Below are positions 62,873 to 64,000 of a stretch of 64,000 bases of DNA, piece after piece (within the stretch, counting starts at the first letter, position 1; each line of letters opens with the position of its first letter). The DNA is taken from positions 16,690 to 80,689 of the forward strand of contig JBCDCH010000009.1 of assembly GCA_039182125.1 (NCBI GenBank), in the 5' to 3' direction. A program made the translations under genes and the position numbers. The notes below the pieces were generated by a model, which saw only the letters and a program-made list of their open reading frames with translations, ran no database searches and was not told where the DNA came from. The stretch comes from Planctomycetota bacterium. GTDB taxonomy: Bacteria > Planctomycetota > Phycisphaerae > Tepidisphaerales > Tepidisphaeraceae.

Positions 62873-63865
62873 TTATCCAAACAGTTCCATCTGCGCCGGC
62901 GGACGCGCGAGTTTCGCGTCGATGCCGCGACTGCGCAGGTCGTCGGCGAACTCCTTGAACCCGTGGTGCGTGTAGACGCTCTTGGGCTGCACGATGTCGA
63001 TCGTGGTGAGGAGTTCGTCGTAGTCGGCGTGATCCGAAAGCGGCAGCGCGAGATCAACGCCGTAGCGATAGATCGCGTTGGGGAAAAGTGACCAGCCGGT
63101 CATGACGACGCGAAACGGATTGTCGAACTGGCTCGTGAACGAGCCGCGCGCGGCGTTGGGCGGCGCGACGAGAACGCCGCGCTCTTCGAGGGACAGTTGC
63201 CGCTTGCCGTGGAAGTCCCAGCGGTCGTACGCCCGGCGGTGGCCGAGTGGAACGCCGAAGGATTCGTACAGGTCGCTGAGCCGGCGGACCGCGCCGTGCT
63301 CGGTGACGGGAAAGCCGGCGTCGGTGAGGATCTTCACGATCTCCTGCGCCTTGCCCAGTGCGTAGCCGTAGACGATCGGCTGGCGACCCTCGGCCATGGC
63401 GTCGGTGATCGCGTCGATCAGTTGTTCATGCACCTCGGCGGCCGGCGGAAACCGGAACAACGGCTTGCCGTACGTGCTCTCCATCACCAGCACGTCCGCC
63501 CGCGGCGGCTCGGCGGTTCGCGCGGTCAGGCTCCGACGGAGCTTGTAGTCGCCGGTGTAGAGCAGCGAACCCTCGGGCCGTTCGACGTGGAGCATCGCAC
63601 TGCCGAGGACGTGGCCAGCCGGCACGAGCGTCAGTTTCGTGTCGGCGTTGAAGTCGAAAGGTTCGCCGAACGCGAGATGCGTGCCGCCCTCGAGACCGAC
63701 CCGTTGCTCAGCGATCGCGGCGGTCTCGGCGGTGCAGATCGCACGCTCGTGTCGGCCCAGGTGATCCGAATGCCCGTGCGACACGAAGCACACATCGCAA
63801 GGCCGCCGGCAGTCCATCCACAACCCCGGCGGGTCGACACGCAGACCGTTGTCCCAGGTGAACAC
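62873..63865 (-). CDS. MBL-fold nuclease (ligase-associated exonuclease/CPSF-like)
   Basis: 330 residues from GTG 63865; a longer frame to 63982 is not supported. Metallo-beta-lactamase metal motifs: CFVSHGHSDHLGRH (HxHxDH), PAGHVLGSAMLHVE, LLYTGDYKLRRSLT and, near the C-terminus, LPLSDHADYDELLT. The beta-CASP features (YGYALGKAQEIVKIL, VMTGWSLFPN) and the H in VYTHHG suggest the group of DNA-ligase-associated exonucleases or RNA 3'-processing proteins. It is expected to cut nucleic acid ends; no ligase gene is in the window. Confidence 0.85.
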   Translation of the reverse strand: MFTWDNGLRVDPPGLWMDCRRPCDVCFVSHGHSDHLGRHERAICTAETAAIAEQRVGLEGGTHLAFGEPFDFNADTKLTLVPAGHVLGSAMLHVERPEGSLLYTGDYKLRRSLTARTAEPPRADVLVMESTYGKPLFRFPPAAEVHEQLIDAITDAMAEGRQPIVYGYALGKAQEIVKILTDAGFPVTEHGAVRRLSDLYESFGVPLGHRRAYDRWDFHGKRQLSLEERGVLVAPPNAARGSFTSQFDNPFRVVMTGWSLFPNAIYRYGVDLALPLSDHADYDELLTTIDIVQPKSVYTHHGFKEFADDLRSRGIDAKLARPPAQMELFG

Positions 63866-64000
63866 GAGCGATGCTAGGACAAGGTACGCGTGCCGAACCG
63901 CGTTGCGGGGCCACCCAGCGATGCGCAGCTGTAAGGCGAGCGCACTCTGCAAGAAGCGCGGAGCGGCGGTGCTCCCCACCACACGTCGGGGTGTCAGTCA
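63866..64000. other. Right-edge stretch without a recognised gene
   Basis: About 135 bp upstream of the MBL-fold gene's likely start. No convincing open frame, tRNA or promoter was recognised; a neighbouring gene may begin just beyond the edge. Confidence 0.4.

Overview
The window is GC-rich bacterial chromosome, most likely from a planctomycete of the class Phycisphaerae. The signs are a giant-protein N-terminus with the LEDRRLLA motif, a prepilin-type protein carrying the HN..G..V.YADG signature next to rlmN, DUF3467 and DUF3465 proteins, dockerin-like calcium repeats, and many short overlapping genes on both strands. No phage, CRISPR array or intact insertion sequence is visible. Most of the window is housekeeping and envelope chromosome.

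Layout. 1-6.7 kb: a membrane protein cut by the left edge, then Lon protease, a small heat-shock protein, an ECF-type sigma factor, and (divergent) rlmN with a prepilin-like protein. 6.7-9.9 kb: a lower-GC patch holding a lipoprotein and a decayed multi-domain surface protein with four frameshifts and one stop codon. 10-22 kb: DUF3465, MsrA, a cytosine-deaminase-like enzyme, a class V aminotransferase, a CPBP protease, DUF3467, GlcD, MOSC, PilZ, two oxidoreductases, tRNA-Arg and RpiA. 22-30 kb: an orphan ketoacyl synthase, an RND efflux pump with its adaptor, ComB and a phosphodiesterase-like protein. 30-36.5 kb: a haem-motif histidine kinase divergent from an NtrC-type regulator, a GH10 xylanase and an HDOD protein. 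36.8-43.2 kb: a tightly overlapping five-gene operon (Maf glycosyltransferase, an unusual nucleotidyltransferase-SPASM protein, NeuA, NeuB, NeuC) that looks like nonulosonic-acid glycosylation of flagellin. 43.2-46 kb: a Ktr/Trk potassium uptake pair. 46-50.4 kb: a sugar ABC importer behind a LacI-type operator, and UppS. 50.5-52.6 kb: citramalate synthase behind what reads as an isoleucine attenuator, and a cupredoxin. 52.7-64 kb: an HD hydrolase, truncated haemoglobin, an NHL protein, Nth, PgsA, UppP, a PIN-TRAM protein, IspD, a tRNA, a beta-propeller protein, a DnaJ-family chaperone, a REP-like palindrome and an MBL-fold nuclease.

Two regulatory patterns stand out. First, a 19-residue leader peptide with six isoleucine codons, a sigma70-like promoter and a perfect intrinsic terminator lie just upstream of cimA, the entry enzyme of the pyruvate route to isoleucine; this is a complete-looking transcription attenuator. 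Second, at many genes a -10-like TANNNT hexamer ends 5-7 bases before the start codon with no Shine-Dalgarno sequence. This implies widespread leaderless transcription, and in two places divergent promoters share the TA of their -10 elements.

Other points worth attention: UppS and UppP (undecaprenyl phosphate synthesis and recycling) and PgsA serve the envelope; the SPASM protein has lost every radical-SAM cysteine; the cupredoxin has lost two copper ligands; and the tRNA with anticodon UAA has a short variable loop although tRNA-Leu is normally class II. All calls come from reading the sequence; no database search was made.
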